Counted from the stretch's first letter, positions 1 through 8,824 are shown. The stretch is DNA of 37,868 nucleotides from an uncultured Planctomycetaceae bacterium (GCA_903871805.1 CAIQIE010000313.1:1-37868); one strand, 5' to 3'. The notes: a model not told the origin generated them from the letters alone. Translations and numbers: made by a program.

Positions 1-138
1 GTGGTAACAACAGCCTGCCGAGCCTCGAAAATCGGAATCGACTGCGACCGCAGGTCAACGGCGCGTCACTGCATCGCCTGTCCCGTACCAAAGACCCCGT
101 TTTGGTGGGTCACCAAACCTCGCTGTGAGAAATGCGGG
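1..138 (+). other. Left-edge DNA, possible end of a second insertion element
   Basis: A plus-strand frame is open from base 3 to a TGA at 126-128 (last residues LVGHQTSL), directly before the sequence TGAGAAATGCGGGCTA at 126-141, where the neighbouring transposase homology stops. A reading frame ending next to a short terminal motif at the breakpoint is how the end of an insertion sequence inside another element looks. I cannot identify the family: too little is inside the window, and the peptide is not recognisable. Confidence 0.25.
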
Positions 139-529
139 CTAAAGGAACTCATCCGATGAACCTTTGCCACGCTGCGGGCCGGGGTCAATACCATGTTCCT
201 TCAGGATCATCTTCACGGTTTGTCGTGACACGCTCTTGATTGATATCCAGCTTCCTAAGTTCACCGAGAATCCGGGTGTAGCCCCATTCGTTTTCGCGGG
301 CCAGTTTCAGCACCAGTTCACGGATGTCATCCGGCGTTCGAGGGCGCCCGGGTTTCCGAGTCGCTGCCGCCGTCTTCTCGGCATGCGATGCTTCCTTCTC
401 CCGAATCCACCGCACGAAGGTCTGATAACTGACAATCGAAATCAGATCCCGCAATTGGACTCCCAGTTTGCGAACGAACTTCAGCAGCCGTCGGCGGCGA
501 ACACGGGGCCAGCCATCTGTTGATTTTGT
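139..529 (-). pseudogene. Integrase-type transposase N-terminal fragment, frameshifted and truncated
   Basis: On the minus strand the translation from about 523 downwards carries the front part of a transposase with an integrase core. It has a helix-turn-helix segment (RDLISIVSYQTFVRWIRE), then GRPRTPDDIRELVLKLA and WGYTRILGELRKL. The frame breaks at a 4-base tandem duplication, TGATTGAT at 237-244. Removing one copy restores KSVSRQTVKMILKEHGIDPGP and DEFL, the expected family continuation, which then hits TAG at 139-141. The DDE catalytic core that should follow is absent, so this is a dead remnant. The open frame extends upstream to 781, but those residues do not resemble the family. The unrelated DNA below 139 suggests the truncation is the edge of another insertion. 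The family assignment is from memory of planctomycete transposases. Confidence 0.75.
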
Positions 530-541
530 TGTAAGTGCATT

Positions 542-1126
542 CCAGGAATGGCGTTGCCCACCGGATTTTGTCCCGAGGGTGCGTGGGGCCATCGATGGGC
601 TACAGGCAGAGGGACTCGGCTTGCGGGGGGCCTCTGGTGACTGTAGGTGCGGGGCACGGCGAGGGAATTTGTGTGATGACGTGTCGTACACAGTTTTCTT
701 TGACGCCATCAGGTAGAAAGTCATTATCCGGGGTAATCCGGTAGCGTCTGGGTTGCCACCGACTATTCTCTGCCAGCCCATCAGGCTGACGCATGGCCAA
801 CACGAAGACCGTGTTCAGACCACTCCGGGCCACGCGACTGATCAGCGTGTGGCCCACATTTCTTCGGCATTTCAACGGCCCTTCGCGACAGCAGTGCGTC
901 TGAAAACTCGTCTGTTTTCCCATGGGCACCCCACATGCTCGCGGGACGTGTGAACGAAGAATTGATAGAATCTCGGTGGGCATGTCGGGCTGATGAGGGA
1001 TCTGGTGTGGCGGTCTCCTTCGAGCTGTGTGGATCAGACTTCAAAAAGTCATCCTATGTTCTCGGTCTCCACCGTGCTCACTCTGATGTGTCAAAGCTCC
1101 TTCCTTTTTCTGCGAGTGATGGGCCA
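542..1126. other. No convincing gene (about 585 bases)
   Basis: This stretch lies between the transposase remnant and the CocE/NonD hydrolase. Short open frames occur on both strands, but none has recognisable composition, a plausible start or a known motif. The hydrolase frame is open upstream to 935, but residues encoded there lack family character and precede an evident signal peptide. No strong hairpin or promoter was recognised. Confidence 0.5.
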
Positions 1127-2806
1127 ATGTGTTACTCACAGCGTTATTTTTTGATCCTCCTGCTTGCCACACTGCCTGGTTTGATGGTTGTGAATGGTGT
1201 CAACGGACAGGAACCAGCCGCACTGGATCTCGGAGGGATTACCGAACGGCATCAGATGATTCCGATGCGGGATGGGCAGCATCTTTCCGCGTTTCTTTAT
1301 GTTCCACCGGGATCTGGTCCGTGGCCGGTCCTGTTTGAACAGCGTTATGCGGACATCCAGGGCGAAGGGACTCGGCGATCGGCTGCGAAGCTTGCCGAAG
1401 CAGGGTATGTGGTGGCTATGGTGAACTACCGGGGAACATGGAAATCGGAAGGCACCTGGGTCGGCTATCGCGCCCTGGGTTGGGGAGAACTAAAAGATGG
1501 TTACGATGTTTGCGAATGGCTGGGAACGCAGACATGGAGCACCGGAAAGGTCGGCACGTTTGGAAGTTCTCAGGCCGGTTATGCCCAGAATTTTCTCGCG
1601 ATCACGCAACCGCCGCATTTGACTGCTCAGTATATGGTGGACACGGGATTGAGTCTGTTTCACGAAGGCTACCGCATTGGCGGCACCACGCGGCCTCAGC
1701 GGTTCCAGTCGTTGCGACAGGTGTGTCGTGTGCCGGAGGACAACGATCGTCTGCTGGAAGAATGGTTTCAGCATCCGCACTATGATGAGTACTGGCAGGC
1801 TGAGGATTGTTCGCGGCACTTTGACAGGATGAATGTGCCCTGCTTCACAATCGGCAGCTGGTACGATTTTATGAATCAGGGGTCGATTGCAAGTTTTCAG
1901 GGGCGACAGCACAGGGGTGGTGTCAATTCGCGAAATCAGCAGCAGCTTGTCATCGGTCCATGGTTACATGGTCGTCTGAACAAAGGCTCTCAGGTTGGCC
2001 AGTTGACGTATCCCAAAGAAGCGGCATGGCCTGAGACCGAGCATATGGTGCGTTGGTTTGATTACTGGCTGAAGGGCATGAAGACGGGGGTTGAGAAGGA
2101 GCCAGCAGTACGATACTTCGTGATGGGAGCTGTCGGCGAAGCGGGGGCCCCGGGGAATCTCTGGAGAACGGCGGAGGACTTTCCACCGGAACACCAAATG
2201 CGTCCACTGTATCTTGGCGGTGCTGGCCGATTAACTGCAGAGCTGCCGGGTGAAGATGGGGGCTCGACATCCTTTGTTAGTGATCCTTTGGCTCCCTGCG
2301 AGATTCCTGGGACTTCGTTTCCGGGTGCTACAGATGCGACACCGTTTGAAAAGCAGGCGGAAGTGCGAACGTTCACTACCGACGTGCTTTCGGAGCCGGT
2401 CGAGTGGACTGGTCGCGTACGAGCCGAATTATTCCTGTCCTCGACTGCGCGTGATACCGATGTGCTTGTTCGAGTCAGCGATGTGTATCCGGATGGACGA
2501 TCGATTCTGATTGTGGATTATCCACAGCGTCTGAGATATCGAGAAGGGTTTGACCGGGAAGTGTTGATGACGCCGGGGGAGATTGTTCCCGTCAATTTTG
2601 ATGTGGGATGGATCAGTCAGATTTTCAATGCGGGTCATCGGATTCGTGTGACGGTAGCCAGTACAGGAGCTCCTTTGTACGAACCCAATCCGCAGACCGG
2701 AGCGGCTCAGACACAGGAATTTCCGGCGGAGGCCATGTCGGCGACAAACACGATTTATCATAATCGGATAAATTCTTCCAGAATTGTTGCTCCTGTGCGT
2801 CCCTGA
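1127..2806 (+). CDS. Secreted CocE/NonD-family (S15-type) hydrolase
   Basis: Predicted alpha/beta hydrolase of 559 residues of the CocE/NonD family (X-Pro dipeptidyl-peptidase S15 fold), which cleaves esters, amides or acyl groups. The ATG at 1127 is chosen because it opens a signal peptide (residues 1-27, MCYSQRYFLILLLATLPGL, cleavage near NGVNGQ). A longer frame from 935 has no family-like residues. The catalytic domain starts near residue 45 (MRDGQHLSAFLYVP). The nucleophile is Ser148 in GSSQAGY, the acid is probably the Asp of GSWYDFMNQ, and the base is the His of IGPWLHG. The C-terminal 230 residues, beginning about VRYFVMG, match the PepX_C jelly-roll found in this family. It stands alone on its strand. 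Family assignment is strong; the natural substrate cannot be told from sequence. Confidence 0.92.
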   Translation: MCYSQRYFLILLLATLPGLMVVNGVNGQEPAALDLGGITERHQMIPMRDGQHLSAFLYVPPGSGPWPVLFEQRYADIQGEGTRRSAAKLAEAGYVVAMVNYRGTWKSEGTWVGYRALGWGELKDGYDVCEWLGTQTWSTGKVGTFGSSQAGYAQNFLAITQPPHLTAQYMVDTGLSLFHEGYRIGGTTRPQRFQSLRQVCRVPEDNDRLLEEWFQHPHYDEYWQAEDCSRHFDRMNVPCFTIGSWYDFMNQGSIASFQGRQHRGGVNSRNQQQLVIGPWLHGRLNKGSQVGQLTYPKEAAWPETEHMVRWFDYWLKGMKTGVEKEPAVRYFVMGAVGEAGAPGNLWRTAEDFPPEHQMRPLYLGGAGRLTAELPGEDGGSTSFVSDPLAPCEIPGTSFPGATDATPFEKQAEVRTFTTDVLSEPVEWTGRVRAELFLSSTARDTDVLVRVSDVYPDGRSILIVDYPQRLRYREGFDREVLMTPGEIVPVNFDVGWISQIFNAGHRIRVTVASTGAPLYEPNPQTGAAQTQEFPAEAMSATNTIYHNRINSSRIVAPVRP

Positions 2807-3124
2807 GTTTGGGGGGATTCGGGGGCAATCATCTTTGAATTTCCCTGAATGCGCGATGATTACTGCTCCGAGTTCCGGAAATGTCCCAGTAGGCCAGTTG
2901 TAAACAGGGACACACGACATCTCAGTGCGTATTCTGTGAGGATGGTTATCAGAAGCGTGCGGTGGGTCGCGGTTTGGGATGACGTGACGTTGGGGAAGGT
3001 TTCAGAGACGCAGTGTATTTGTTGCACCGGGTGCAAGTTGTGTGGAGTGGAGATTTCTGAGAGTACGGCAGTGTGGGATCATTGAGACTTATTTCTGCCG
3101 CGTCTGGGTATTAGTGTTTGTGGA
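2807..3124. other. Intergenic region with a short perfect dyad
   Basis: These 318 bases precede mnmG. No gene is supported; the open frame at 2849-3085 has no recognisable features. A perfect 7-bp dyad with a single central base, TTGCACC-G-GGTGCAA, lies at 3022-3036, about 90 bases before the mnmG start. Its form is that of a dimeric repressor site, but no repressor is identified and it may be chance. Confidence 0.4.
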
Positions 3125-4960
3125 ATGGAAATGACGAGCATGTCTGTTCAGTGTACGTATGACTTTGATGTGGTGGTTGTTGGTGCCGGGCATGCAGGAG
3201 TAGAGGCTGCATTTGCTGCGGCAAGAATCGGCGCGAAGACAGCGTTGCTGACGATGAATTGCGATACGGTGGCTCAGATGAGCTGCAATCCGGCCATTGG
3301 TGGGGTGGCCAAGGGACAGATTGTGCGGGAGATTGACGCTCTGGGCGGCGAGATGGGGCGCGTGATTGACGCCACCGGCATTCATTTCCGCATGCTAAAC
3401 GGCAGCAAGGGCGCTGCCATGCACAGTCCTCGAGCGCAGGCCGACAAGAAGGCTTACCAGTTTGAAATGAAGAACCGGATTGAGCAGCAGGAGAATCTGA
3501 CGCTCTGTCAGGAAATGGTAGAATCGATCGAGACTGAGCGAGGGCGTGTGAGTGGCATTCGTGTGGCGGGGCAGGCGCTTTACCGCGCGAGGGCCGTGAT
3601 TCTGACCACCGGCACATTTCTCAAGGCGATCATGCATACCGGAGAGCAAAAGGCGGAAGGGGGACGTGCTGGAGACAAGGCGGCCCATGGGATGTCCGGG
3701 TCACTGCTGGCATTAGGGTTTGAATTGCGGCGGTTTAAAACGGGAACTCCTGCCCGGCTGAATGGACGGACGATTGATTTTACGCGATGTGAACCGCAGC
3801 CGGGGGATGAGGATCCGGAACCATTTTCCTTTTTGACTGACAGGATTTCGCAGCCGCAGATTCATTGCTATCTGACCTCCACAACTCCGGAGATTCATGA
3901 GATCATTCGGGCCAATCTGCACCGGGCTCCGATGTATTCCGGTCAGATTCAGTCGACTGGTCCACGTTATTGTCCATCGATAGAAGACAAGGTGGTGCGG
4001 TTTGCCGAAAAGCAGACGCATCAGATTTTTCTGGAGCCGGAAGGTCGAAATACGCAGGAAGTGTACTGCAACGGGATTTCCACCAGTCTGCCTCGCGATG
4101 TCCAGGATGCGATCATTCATCGTATCCCTGGCTGCGAGAATGCTCAGATTATGCGCTATGGCTATGCGGTCGAGTATGACTTTGCGCCGCCGACACAGCT
4201 GCACCCGACGCTGGAAACACGGTTGGTGGAGGGCTTGTACTTTGCCGGTCAGATCAATGGCACAACCGGGTATGAGGAAGCGGCGGGCCAGGGACTGATT
4301 GCCGGGATCAATGCGGCGCTCAAACTGCAGGGGCGAGCTGCGTTCGTTCCGGACAGAAGTCAGTCGTATCTGGGTGTGCTGGTCGATGACCTGGTGACTC
4401 GGGGTGTTGACGAGCCGTACAGAATGTTTACGTCGCGTGCTGAATACCGTTTGCTGCTTCGTCAGGACAATGCGGATCGTCGTTTGACTCCGATTGGAAT
4501 TGAGCTGGGGACGGTGTGTCAGGAGCGAGCGGCGCGTTTTCGCGTGTATGAGGCGGAGCTGGAGAGAGCCTTTACCGCGATGACCAAACTGCGGTCTCGC
4601 GGGGCCACATTGGAAGAATGGATGCGGCGGGCTCCTGCATGGGAAGAGCTGGAATCGGCATTTCCTCAGTTGTTGGAGATGAATCTTTCTCCGCAGACAA
4701 AGCGGCAGATGCAGATCGAGGCGCAGTATGCGGGCTACGTGCGGCGGCAGGAAGCAGAGATTGCTCGTCTTCAGAAGGTGGATTCCATCCGAATTCCCGA
4801 GACGTTTGATTTTCGTTCGGTTTCACAACTGCGGATCGAAGCGCGTGACAAGCTGAGTCGCCAGCGGCCGTCCACCGTGGGGCAGGCCGGACGTGTCAGT
4901 GGCATCACGCCTGCTGATATCGCCGTGTTGATGTTCTACCTGAAGCCTTCCGGGAGTTAA
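3125..4960 (+). CDS. mnmG: tRNA uridine-5-carboxymethylaminomethyl(34) synthesis enzyme MnmG (GidA)
   Basis: With MnmE, MnmG installs the (carboxymethyl)aminomethyl group on wobble uridine 34 of several tRNAs, using FAD, NADH and methylene-tetrahydrofolate. The 611-residue product has the usual length. The FAD-binding dinucleotide motif is GAGHAG at residues 20-25. QMSCNPAIGG follows with conserved Cys54, and YCPSIEDK carries the second conserved cysteine, Cys283. The family signatures GTFL, HFRMLN and DEPYRMFTSRAEYRL are present, and the C-terminal helical MnmE-binding domain ends VSGITPADIAVLMFYLK. Start sites at Met1, Met3 or Met6 are all possible; the first is used. No mnmE is in the window. 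A 12-bp palindrome (TTCCCGCGGGAA, 4983-4994) lies just after the stop. Confidence 0.98.
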   Translation: MEMTSMSVQCTYDFDVVVVGAGHAGVEAAFAAARIGAKTALLTMNCDTVAQMSCNPAIGGVAKGQIVREIDALGGEMGRVIDATGIHFRMLNGSKGAAMHSPRAQADKKAYQFEMKNRIEQQENLTLCQEMVESIETERGRVSGIRVAGQALYRARAVILTTGTFLKAIMHTGEQKAEGGRAGDKAAHGMSGSLLALGFELRRFKTGTPARLNGRTIDFTRCEPQPGDEDPEPFSFLTDRISQPQIHCYLTSTTPEIHEIIRANLHRAPMYSGQIQSTGPRYCPSIEDKVVRFAEKQTHQIFLEPEGRNTQEVYCNGISTSLPRDVQDAIIHRIPGCENAQIMRYGYAVEYDFAPPTQLHPTLETRLVEGLYFAGQINGTTGYEEAAGQGLIAGINAALKLQGRAAFVPDRSQSYLGVLVDDLVTRGVDEPYRMFTSRAEYRLLLRQDNADRRLTPIGIELGTVCQERAARFRVYEAELERAFTAMTKLRSRGATLEEWMRRAPAWEELESAFPQLLEMNLSPQTKRQMQIEAQYAGYVRRQEAEIARLQKVDSIRIPETFDFRSVSQLRIEARDKLSRQRPSTVGQAGRVSGITPADIAVLMFYLKPSGS

Positions 4961-5031
4961 GATCAAGCAGGAACATAATCAGTTCCCGCGGGAAATGGTG
5001 AGGGTTCGCTGTCAAACTTCGGGGTTGTTCC

Positions 5032-5562
5032 ATGGGCCAGGGGTCATTTCTGATTTCTGCAACCGTTCGGTTGGCGTTGTTGTGCTATGCGGCATGCGTG
5101 ACGCTGCAGCTGATGAACTGTCATGGTGCGCGGTGGCGTTCAGTGTTTCGTGGTCTCTGGACAACGGGTGCGTTGCTGTTTGTGGCCCATGTGATGGCTG
5201 CATTTCACTTTGCGCATCACTGGGATCATCAGGCCGCGATTCAAAGCACTGCGGAGCAGACAAAAGAGCTGATCGGCTGGGCGTTCGGAGAAGGCTTGTA
5301 TTTCAGCTATTTGTTTGTGCTGTTGTGGCTGGCGGATGTGGTCTGGTACTGGGTTGCGCCAGAGGCGTATGAATCCCGTTCAAGACGACTGAGTCTGTTG
5401 CTGCACGGATATCTGTTTTTCATTGCATTTAACGGGGCCGTTGTGTTTGAATCCGGGGTGACACGTCCTGCCGGAGTGTTGATTTCAGTGCTTTTCGCGG
5501 TGCTTTCACTGCGATCGATACGCAGTGAGCGTCGGCGGACCGGGAAAGCGGATCACGCATGA
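5032..5562 (+). CDS. Small multi-pass membrane protein with a histidine cluster, function unknown
   Basis: A 176-residue product with about four or five hydrophobic segments: roughly residues 7-28, 41-60, 90-110, 121-142 and 146-160. A histidine-rich stretch, HVMAAFHFAHHWDHQ (about residues 54-68), runs from the end of the second segment into the following loop, with Glu and Trp residues in the third segment (GWAFGEGLYFSYLF). I recall similar uncharacterised proteins in planctomycetes but know no function. Clustered membrane-edge histidines could bind metal or haem, which is inference only. It starts 71 bases after mnmG and may be co-transcribed. A basic tail (SIRSERRRTGKADHA) follows the last segment, and a 9-bp hairpin spans the stop codon. 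Confidence 0.75.
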   Translation: MGQGSFLISATVRLALLCYAACVTLQLMNCHGARWRSVFRGLWTTGALLFVAHVMAAFHFAHHWDHQAAIQSTAEQTKELIGWAFGEGLYFSYLFVLLWLADVVWYWVAPEAYESRSRRLSLLLHGYLFFIAFNGAVVFESGVTRPAGVLISVLFAVLSLRSIRSERRRTGKADHA

Positions 5563-5568
5563 TCCGCT
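5547..5568 (+). terminator. Hairpin enclosing the stop codon of the membrane-protein gene
   Basis: AGCGGATCA, loop CGCA, then TGATCCGCT forms a perfect 9-bp stem that includes the TGA stop (5560-5562). No T-run follows, so it is at best a weak intrinsic terminator or an RNA end-protecting stem between convergent genes. Confidence 0.35.
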
Positions 5569-5673
5569 GTCTCACTGGAAAGTTTGGAGGACGTTGAATT
5601 TTTGGCAGGAAGACAACAAGGGCCGGCCCTGGCTTTGTGCCGCATCGAAATGGTCGACGAATTTCCCGGGCCA

Positions 5674-6852
5674 TTAAAGGAGTACCTGGCGATTACCCAA
5701 TGTCACGGGGATATTTAGAATCTGATTCCCCCGGACGGTTTTCAGGGTGACGGTATCGCCTGCTTTTTTTGTGGACAGAATGTTTCTGAGCTCGTCCAGA
5801 GTCTGCACTTTGGTGCCATCGATCGCGACAATTTGATCTCCCAGAAACACCTGAAAGCCTCGCCTGCGGCAGCCGAGGATTCCGGCACCAGCGGCCGGGG
5901 TCGCCGGGTAGACGTTCAGGACAATCAAACCGCCCGTTAACAAATTTTCCGGGATCCCGTTTTCCATGGCGGTTTCTGCATCAAGAATTGAGACACCGAG
6001 AGAGGGTGTCTTGTCGTTCAGCGAAGCGTCCATGATCGAACTGACAGCTTTAACCACATCGTTGACGGCCACAGCGAACCCCAGTCCGGCAGAGTCACCA
6101 CCGGAGCTGACAATGGCGGTGTTGACACCGATCAGCCGCCCAGCACTGTCCAGAAGTGGGCCGCCGGAATTGCCCGGGTTGATGGCCGCATCTGTCTGGA
6201 TCATCCCTGCCAGAATGGTTTCGGCCTGGCCTCCCACTGTGCGGTTGAGACCACCGATAACGCCTGTGGAGAGAGTTCGATCAAAGCCGAAGGGATTCCC
6301 GATTGCAAAGACTTTCTGACCGACATTCAGATCGTCGGACGTGCCAAGCGTGATCGGGTTAAGGTCCGCCGGAGTGGCGCGAATTCTGAGAACGGCAATG
6401 TCATGTTTGGCGACCGCTCCGATAAATTCTGCATCGAAGAGATGACCTCCGGATAACTGAACCTCAAGTTTTCCCACTCCTTCGAAAACGGTTTTTTCGA
6501 CCACATGCAGATTGGTGACGATCAAGCCGTTTTCATCCCAGACAATTCCTGTCCCGGAGGAGACCTCCAGTTCGCGCACTTCACCGCTGGTGGGCTGTTT
6601 CAGATTGGTTCGCACGTAAGCAACGGATGGGGACGCCGCCTGGAAGATGCTGATGGTCGCTTTTTCGTCCAACGCGAGATCACCGCGGGGAGCGACGATT
6701 CGAGGTGTATAGTTTGGGCGATTTGCCAGACTGTCCATCACGGTGCGGTACAGCAGGACAGCGGCCATCACAGCCAGGATTGTGACGAGCCAGCCGTTGG
6801 CAGACGCCGCAGAGGTCCGTGTGCTGGAAGGTTCAGAGTGTTGCTGGGACAC
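5674..6852 (-). CDS. Membrane-anchored HtrA/Deg-like serine protease with one PDZ domain
   Basis: Predicted envelope protease/chaperone of the trypsin-like DegP/DegS/HtrA group, degrading or sensing misfolded exported proteins. The 392-residue protein begins with a polar Ser/Thr-rich segment and a single membrane anchor (residues 20-37, WLVTILAVMAAVLLYRTV), placing the rest outside the cytoplasm. The catalytic triad is visible as His116 (TNLHVV), Asp151 (KHDIAVL) and Ser229 (GNSGGPL). One PDZ domain covers about residues 275-385, with FLGDQIVAIDG and TLDELRNIL. The layout, anchor plus protease plus single PDZ, resembles DegS or HhoA rather than two-PDZ DegP. The PDZ has a basic insertion (GCRRRGFQVF) where a shorter loop is normal. 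The gene is monocistronic. Confidence 0.93.
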   Translation of the reverse strand: MSQQHSEPSSTRTSAASANGWLVTILAVMAAVLLYRTVMDSLANRPNYTPRIVAPRGDLALDEKATISIFQAASPSVAYVRTNLKQPTSGEVRELEVSSGTGIVWDENGLIVTNLHVVEKTVFEGVGKLEVQLSGGHLFDAEFIGAVAKHDIAVLRIRATPADLNPITLGTSDDLNVGQKVFAIGNPFGFDRTLSTGVIGGLNRTVGGQAETILAGMIQTDAAINPGNSGGPLLDSAGRLIGVNTAIVSSGGDSAGLGFAVAVNDVVKAVSSIMDASLNDKTPSLGVSILDAETAMENGIPENLLTGGLIVLNVYPATPAAGAGILGCRRRGFQVFLGDQIVAIDGTKVQTLDELRNILSTKKAGDTVTLKTVRGNQILNIPVTLGNRQVLL

Positions 6853-7319
6853 AGTGTGAGTTCTCCGGGCTGCAGAAACACAGACCGCTGCATTCTACGG
6901 GTGGCATTCGATTGAATACCATGGTTTGACGGAGTTCTATTGTAAGAATCCGGTACGACTCTTCAACGTGAAATGCGTTCATGGCAGGATTCGAGCAGAA
7001 ACTGCAGCCCGTTCAGGATTTTGCAGAACGTGGTCGGAGCGAGGCGGAATTGCGGCGATATGCCTGAGCAAAGGTTTTGTGTCATGTATTGGCCAGCCCC
7101 ATCGGCACGTTTCGTCCACAAGAGCGGACAATGGCGAGGTCGCAGGATGACCATCCACCGATCGAACACTGCGGAGGTGGGCGTAATCTCAGGATCAGGC
7201 CGTCCGACAGACGGCGCTGCTGCGGAATGACGCTGATTTCAGGGATAATTCGGTGATTCCGCTTCGCGGCGTGCGACTTTCGTAACGACAGACTACAATT
7301 TGGGTGCAGGTTTGGTTGA
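6853..7319. other. No convincing gene between divergent genes (467 bases)
   Basis: This lies between the divergent HtrA-like and SUKH genes and must carry both promoters. Small open frames at 6926-7150 and 6973-7230 lack any motif or credible start. I recognise no strong hairpin or sigma-70 box. Confidence 0.45.
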
Positions 7320-7865
7320 TTGAGAATCCTCGCTTCGGACGGAAATGTGATAGACGGCACAACTCTGGCGCAACTGCAGAAACTCTGTGGAAATTCTCTT
7401 CCCGAGGATTTTCTGCGACTGATGTCTGCGTACCCGGAAGTTCTGAAAACGGCCGGTCGATCCGATGATCAATCCGGGGCTGGAGGAGTCGTTGCGGACG
7501 TGGAACTTCTGGCAGCGGCGGAAAGCCTGCTGGAGATTAACCGGGAAGTGCGCCTTTGCTCGCTGCTGGATCCGGAGGGACAGGAATTTCGGTGGCCCCA
7601 GTCCTACCTCGTGATTGGAGAAACCGGTGATGGTGACTATTACTGTATTGACACGGCAGGAGAAGACCCCGGCGTGCTGCAGTTTCTCAATCAACCTGTC
7701 GCTTTTGAAAGTGTGACGGATTCCCTGGAGGAATTTGTCGAGATGCTGATGATCGCGTTCACGGAGGGGGATGACACATCCGAATTCGATGAAGAAGATG
7801 GCGATGAGGCAGATGACCGAGATTCCCTGACTGAAATGGATGAAGACGATGAAAGCTCCTGGTAA
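7320..7865 (+). CDS. SMI1/KNR4 (SUKH) family protein with acidic tail
   Basis: The 181-residue product has the SUKH fold signature. An N-terminal helix pair (LAQLQKLCGNSLPEDFLRLMSAYP) precedes a beta-rich core ending YLVIGETGDGDYYCIDT, and a closing helix follows (SVTDSLEEFVEMLM). SUKH domains are protein-binding modules found as immunity proteins against secreted toxins, but also in housekeeping roles; no toxin gene is adjacent. The last 35 residues are extremely acidic (DEEDGDEADD). The start is uncertain: an in-frame TGA at 7317-7319 leaves TTG at 7320 as the earliest start, and GTG at 7347 is the alternative. The end overlaps the next gene by 26 bases, indicating translational coupling. 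Confidence 0.8.
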   Translation: MRILASDGNVIDGTTLAQLQKLCGNSLPEDFLRLMSAYPEVLKTAGRSDDQSGAGGVVADVELLAAAESLLEINREVRLCSLLDPEGQEFRWPQSYLVIGETGDGDYYCIDTAGEDPGVLQFLNQPVAFESVTDSLEEFVEMLMIAFTEGDDTSEFDEEDGDEADDRDSLTEMDEDDESSW

Positions 7866-8172
7866 CGTTCGAGTTCACCGCGAAAGACGAGTGCTGGAAC
7901 TGGTCTGGGATGCGGCAGAGACATCTCTGTTGCCATTTCAACTGGTGCGTCAAAGTTGTCGCTGCGCGGCCTGCGTGGATGAATTCACTGGTCGTCAGAT
8001 TCTGGATCCCGCCTCCGTGCCGGAGGATCTGGGATTGCTTGAGGCTGGTCTTGCCGGAAACTATGCACTGCGGATTCGCTGGTCGGACAATCACGATTCC
8101 GGGCTGTTCACATGGAATCATCTCCGATCCATTTCCGACAAAGTGCGATCGGAAGATTCCAGTCAGAAATAA
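7840..8172 (+). CDS. DUF971 (gamma-butyrobetaine hydroxylase N-terminal-like) protein
   Basis: This is a small stand-alone DUF971 protein of 110 residues. The domain, also present at the N-terminus of gamma-butyrobetaine hydroxylase, shows the typical order: a strand (VLELVWDAAE), the signature LVRQSCRCAACVDEFTG with three cysteines near residues 40-45, then ILDPASV and the closing YALRIRWSDNHDSGLFTW. The Cys cluster suggests metal binding, as seen in the family. Stand-alone DUF971 proteins are often linked with Fe-S cluster or P-loop proteins in other bacteria, but none is adjacent here. ATG at 7840 lies inside the end of the upstream SUKH gene; ATG at 7849 is an equally usable start. The cyaB-like gene follows 41 bases downstream. 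Confidence 0.85.
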   Translation: MKTMKAPGNVRVHRERRVLELVWDAAETSLLPFQLVRQSCRCAACVDEFTGRQILDPASVPEDLGLLEAGLAGNYALRIRWSDNHDSGLFTWNHLRSISDKVRSEDSSQK

Positions 8173-8213
8173 AGATACGGTTCTCCGGGAAGTTCTGCAG
8201 GAAGTCTGTCTCA

Positions 8214-8798
8214 ATGATTGAGGTCGAAGCCAAGTTTGCGGTGGACGCACCCGAGCAACTGCTTGCTGCGGTCCATGCGCTCAATCCGTGTGCGTCCTTC
8301 GAAGAATCCGAAGAGAGTGATGAGTACTTCCATCACCCGGCGAGAGATTTTCGGATCACCGACGAAGCGCTGCGGATCCGCCGAACCGGGGACTCCGTGC
8401 AACTCACATGGAAAGGCCCCCGACTTGATGCCGTGACCAAGTCCCGCAAAGAACTGGAGCTCCCGATTTCTTCAGAAGTGGCCGCACTGGCGTTGACCGC
8501 AAATCAGTTGCGGGACATTCTGCTGGCCCTTGGATTTACCTCTGCAGGTATTGTTCGCAAAAAACGAAAAACCACGACCGTGCTGTTCGAAGATCGTCAC
8601 TTCACTGTGAGCTTTGATCAGGTGGAGGGACTGCCGTTCTACGTGGAACTGGAGATCCTGTGTGAAGAGGCCCAGCGGGCCAGTGCGACAGCATCCCTGC
8701 TGCGCCTTGCGGAACACCTCGGGCTGCACCAGTCCGAACGTCGCTCGTACATCGAACTGGTGCAGTTGAATTCGCAGGCAGGTGTGCAGGCGACTTAG
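8214..8798 (+). CDS. CYTH-domain protein, class IV adenylate cyclase (CyaB)-like
   Basis: The 194-residue product begins at once with the CYTH signature IEVEAKF, the ExExK metal/triphosphate motif (Glu3, Glu5, Lys7). Further tunnel residues follow: DEYFHHP, ALRIRRTGDSVQLTWKGP, SRKELELP, VRKKRKTT and YVELEIL. CYTH enzymes act on triphosphates: adenylate cyclase, thiamine triphosphatase or inorganic triphosphatase. The pattern with ARDFRITDEALRIR most resembles CyaB-type proteins, but activity cannot be decided. ATG at 8214 is preferred because the signature starts at residue 2. The frame is open upstream to 8112, where it overlaps the DUF971 gene in another phase and has no family character. 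It is the third gene of the SUKH-DUF971 operon. Confidence 0.9.
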   Translation: MIEVEAKFAVDAPEQLLAAVHALNPCASFEESEESDEYFHHPARDFRITDEALRIRRTGDSVQLTWKGPRLDAVTKSRKELELPISSEVAALALTANQLRDILLALGFTSAGIVRKKRKTTTVLFEDRHFTVSFDQVEGLPFYVELEILCEEAQRASATASLLRLAEHLGLHQSERRSYIELVQLNSQAGVQAT

Positions 8799-8824
8799 AG
8801 ACACCCAGTCGCCGGCTGCCCTTT

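Noticed and set aside
7320-7865. SUKH gene as part of a toxin-immunity (polymorphic toxin) locus
   Set aside because: No toxin, secretion or additional immunity gene is nearby; neighbours are DUF971 and CYTH genes coupled to it.
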